DNA of 7,201 bases, from positions 6,786 through 13,986 of the forward strand of contig NVQY01000016.1 of NCBI GenBank assembly GCA_002400675.1. Reading direction: 5' to 3'. The notes below the pieces were generated by a model. That model was not told where the DNA came from. It saw only the letters and a program-made list of their open reading frames with translations, and ran no database searches. Both the position numbers and the translations under genes were made by a program. Of the stretch, positions 5,652 to 7,201 are shown one piece after another. The stretch is from Paracoccaceae bacterium. Its GTDB lineage: Bacteria > Pseudomonadota > Alphaproteobacteria > Rhodobacterales > Rhodobacteraceae. Position 1 is the stretch's first letter. The number at the start of each line of letters is the position of its first letter.

Positions 5652-6023
5652 GTGAACGCCCATTCTCAGGCACAGCGCGCCTATTCGGCAGCTTCGCCAT
5701 CAACAAAAACTTCCCGAAATCTGGAATATGATGTCGTTGCCCGGATCACACATCGGCTCAAATCCGCCGATCAGAAAGGCCCCGAAGGGTTTTCCAGCCT
5801 GGTTCAAGCCCTGCATGACAACAAAAAACTCTGGAATATCTTTGCCGTGGACGTAGCTGACTCTGACAATTCACTTCCCCGTGCATTGAAAGCGCAGATT
5901 TTCTATCTGGCAGAATTTACCAGCCAACACACAAGCAAGGTTCTGGCACGGCAGGCTGATGTCGCCCCATTACTTGAAATCAACACGGCCATTCTCAACG
6001 GCCTGCGAAGCGGGGCGGCATAA
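5652..6023 (+). CDS. flaF: Flagellin synthesis regulator FlaF
   Basis: FlaF is a small cytoplasmic protein found in alphaproteobacteria and required for flagellin synthesis or secretion; in Caulobacter it acts opposite to FlbT. The 123-residue product has the family pattern: QRAYSAA near the N-terminus, R/E-rich helix RNLEYDVVARITHRL (22-36), FSSLVQALHDNKKLWNIFAVDV (47-68), the conserved N-LPRALKAQIFYLAEFT (73-90), and LLEINTAILNGLRSG at the end (107-121). The start is GTG at 5652, with GAGG seven bases upstream; the only nearby ATG (5639) is out of frame and stops after three codons. No signal peptide or membrane segment is present. The gene begins 68 bases after flagellin, beyond the hairpin, and its stop is one base before the flbT ATG. 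Length is typical for the family. Confidence 0.93.
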   Translation: MNAHSQAQRAYSAASPSTKTSRNLEYDVVARITHRLKSADQKGPEGFSSLVQALHDNKKLWNIFAVDVADSDNSLPRALKAQIFYLAEFTSQHTSKVLARQADVAPLLEINTAILNGLRSGAA

Positions 6024-6024
6024 T

Positions 6025-6429
6025 ATGGGTGGCTTGGTTCTCAAACTTGCCCCGAAAGAGCGGGTATTGGTCAATGGTGCAGTCATTGAAAATGGCGACC
6101 GGCGTAGTCGGTTGTCGATCATGACGCCAGACGCCAACATCTTGCGGTTAAGGGACGCCATTCATCCGGAAGACGCCAATACGCCCGTCAGGCGGGTGTG
6201 TTATGCTACGCAGTTGATTTTGTCCGGAGACAGTGACCCGGACAACGCAAACCTGCCGTTGCTGCGCCATATCGAAGGGTTAAGCCAGGTTTTTCTGGAT
6301 CCGGACAGTCGTGTTTCGCTGGCCGAGGCCACGGATGCATTGGTCAATGGCCAGTACTACCGTTGCCTCAAGGCATTGCGTAGCCTGCTGCCCCGGGAAG
6401 AACGCCTGATCGCAACGCGTCTGTCATGA
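6025..6429 (+). CDS. flbT: Flagellin translation repressor FlbT
   Basis: FlbT in Caulobacter binds the 5' untranslated region of flagellin mRNA and represses its translation and stability until the hook is complete; in some other alphaproteobacteria it acts positively. The 134-residue product has the family signature: LVLKLAPKERVLVNGAVIENGDRRSRLSI (4-32), LRLRDAI (40-46), TPVRRVCYATQLILSGD (53-69), and a helical C-terminal half with LVNGQYYRCLKALRSLLPREE (106-126). The start ATG is one base after the flaF stop. Its own ribosome site is poor (a G-rich stretch, no clear AGGA), so translation probably depends on ribosomes finishing flaF. An upstream in-frame ATG at 5959 lies within flaF and would add 22 unrelated residues. 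The gene's stop overlaps the next start. The flagellin leader with competing hairpins is the obvious candidate target. Confidence 0.95.
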   Translation: MGGLVLKLAPKERVLVNGAVIENGDRRSRLSIMTPDANILRLRDAIHPEDANTPVRRVCYATQLILSGDSDPDNANLPLLRHIEGLSQVFLDPDSRVSLAEATDALVNGQYYRCLKALRSLLPREERLIATRLS

Positions 6430-7201
6430 ATTTTCAACCGGTCATACCCACATCCGGATTGGCCGGGTGGCGATTTTTGCAACGCACTTACGACGCCCAG
6501 TTTACCGCTTTCACCAAATCACCGCAGTTGGCGCGGGACACAGAGTATTTTTCCGAGAAAATTAGCAGTGTAACAACCGCACAGGATCTGGTTTCAGACC
6601 GTCGATTGCTTACCGTTGCCCTGGGCGCATTTGGTCTGTCTGATGATCTGAACAACCGCTATTTCATTCAGAAAATAATGGAAGATGGCACATCTGACTC
6701 TGGCGCTCTGGCAAACCGGTTGGCAGACGGTCGTTACAAAGAATTGAGCGATGCCTTCGGTTTTGGCCCTGGCGAGGTTCCAGTAACAATTGACACGGCC
6801 AAAATGACAGAAATTGTTGAGCTGTATAAAACACAGTCATTCGAAGTCTCTGTCGGCGAACAAGATGACACCATGCGTATCGCGCTATTTGCTCAAAGAG
6901 AGCTGGCCGATTTGGCCAATGATCCAATGAGCGAGGATGCAAAATGGTTTTCAGTAATGGCGTTGCCACCGCTTCGAAAGATGTTTGAAACCGCGTTGGG
7001 TTTACCCGCATCATTTGGGCAGATAGACATCGACAAGCAACTGACAATCTTTCAGGATCGAACAAACAGCGCCACCGGTGATCCAACCGTGTCGCAGTTT
7101 ACTGATCCCAAGGCTTTGGAAGGTTTGACCAATCGTTATCTAGCCAGATCTCAGATTTCATCTTTCAACGCTTCGTTGACATCTGGATCAACCGCTCTGA
7201 C
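6426..7201 (+). CDS. DUF1217-family flagellar-cluster protein (3' end outside window)
   Basis: This frame is open from the ATG at 6426 to the window end, giving 258 residues plus two bases, with no stop seen. The start overlaps the flbT stop in an ATGA, implying translational coupling. The sequence fits the DUF1217 family (family recognised from memory): a likely repeated helical unit with TEYFSEKISSVTTAQDLVSDRRLLTVALGAFGL (39-71), NNRYFIQKIMEDG (76-88), LANRLADGRYKELSDAFGF (95-113), and later WFSVMALPPLRKMFETALGLP (174-194), followed by IDIDKQLTIFQ. There is no signal peptide, membrane segment or cysteine in the visible part; it is probably mostly alpha-helical. Members are often seen in alphaproteobacterial flagellar clusters, but I know of no established function. 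The operon position suggests a role in flagellin control or filament/hook assembly. An ORF on the opposite strand (6664-7086) is a shadow. Confidence 0.85.
   Translation, partial: MNFQPVIPTSGLAGWRFLQRTYDAQFTAFTKSPQLARDTEYFSEKISSVTTAQDLVSDRRLLTVALGAFGLSDDLNNRYFIQKIMEDGTSDSGALANRLADGRYKELSDAFGFGPGEVPVTIDTAKMTEIVELYKTQSFEVSVGEQDDTMRIALFAQRELADLANDPMSEDAKWFSVMALPPLRKMFETALGLPASFGQIDIDKQLTIFQDRTNSATGDPTVSQFTDPKALEGLTNRYLARSQISSFNASLTSGSTAL

Noticed and set aside
5169..5663. 164-codon minus-strand ORF opposite the flagellin 3' end
   Set aside because: It is antisense to the strongly conserved flagellin C-terminus and crosses the hairpin; its residues show no domain pattern.
6664..7086. 140-codon minus-strand ORF opposite the DUF1217 gene
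   Set aside because: The plus-strand frame from 6426 is continuous, coupled to flbT and fits a known family; this one does not.
1..7201. CRISPR array, insertion sequence, tRNA/rRNA or phage genes
   Set aside because: No regular direct repeats, transposase-like frames, terminal inverted repeats or RNA-gene signatures were seen; the window is filled with ordinary flagellar genes plus ugd.

Overview
The window is an alphaproteobacterial flagellar gene cluster, most likely from a marine or soil member of the Rhodobacterales (roseobacter type). Three things point there: the flaF-flbT pair next to a short flagellin is an alphaproteobacterial signature; FlgJ is only a rod-binding domain, with no muramidase half; and a CtrA-type box lies between divergent flagellar genes. 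The assignment is inferred from gene content and protein motifs read by eye, not from a database search.

Layout. Positions 1-822 (+) hold the C-terminal part of UDP-glucose 6-dehydrogenase, which is unrelated to motility and ends convergently with the flagellar genes. Positions 3392-852 (-) hold fliK (hook-length control) followed by flgD (hook cap), probably one operon. Positions 3393-3500 are a divergent promoter region with a CtrA-like box. Positions 3501-4164 (+) hold the rod-binding protein flgJ and an overlapping flgN-like chaperone gene. Positions 4165-4371 are the flagellin upstream region and leader, with competing hairpins around the Shine-Dalgarno sequence. Positions 4372-5583 (+) hold flagellin, followed by a strong hairpin. 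Positions 5652-7201 (+) hold flaF, flbT and a DUF1217 gene that runs off the window, packed with a 1-nt gap and then a 4-nt overlap. No gene-free stretch exceeds 300 bases.

How the genes fit together. FlgJ, FlgD and FliK act in rod and hook assembly. FlgN-type proteins escort hook-filament junction subunits. Flagellin builds the filament, and FlaF and FlbT are the alphaproteobacterial post-transcriptional control of flagellin. FlaF is needed for flagellin production, and FlbT represses translation through the flagellin mRNA 5' leader in Caulobacter. The DUF1217 protein is translationally coupled to flbT but has no assigned function.

No wholly new system is visible. The most interesting observations are a possible four-segment RNA switch controlling access to the flagellin ribosome site, the CtrA-like box between the two operons, and the uncharacterised DUF1217 gene in the flagellin-control operon.
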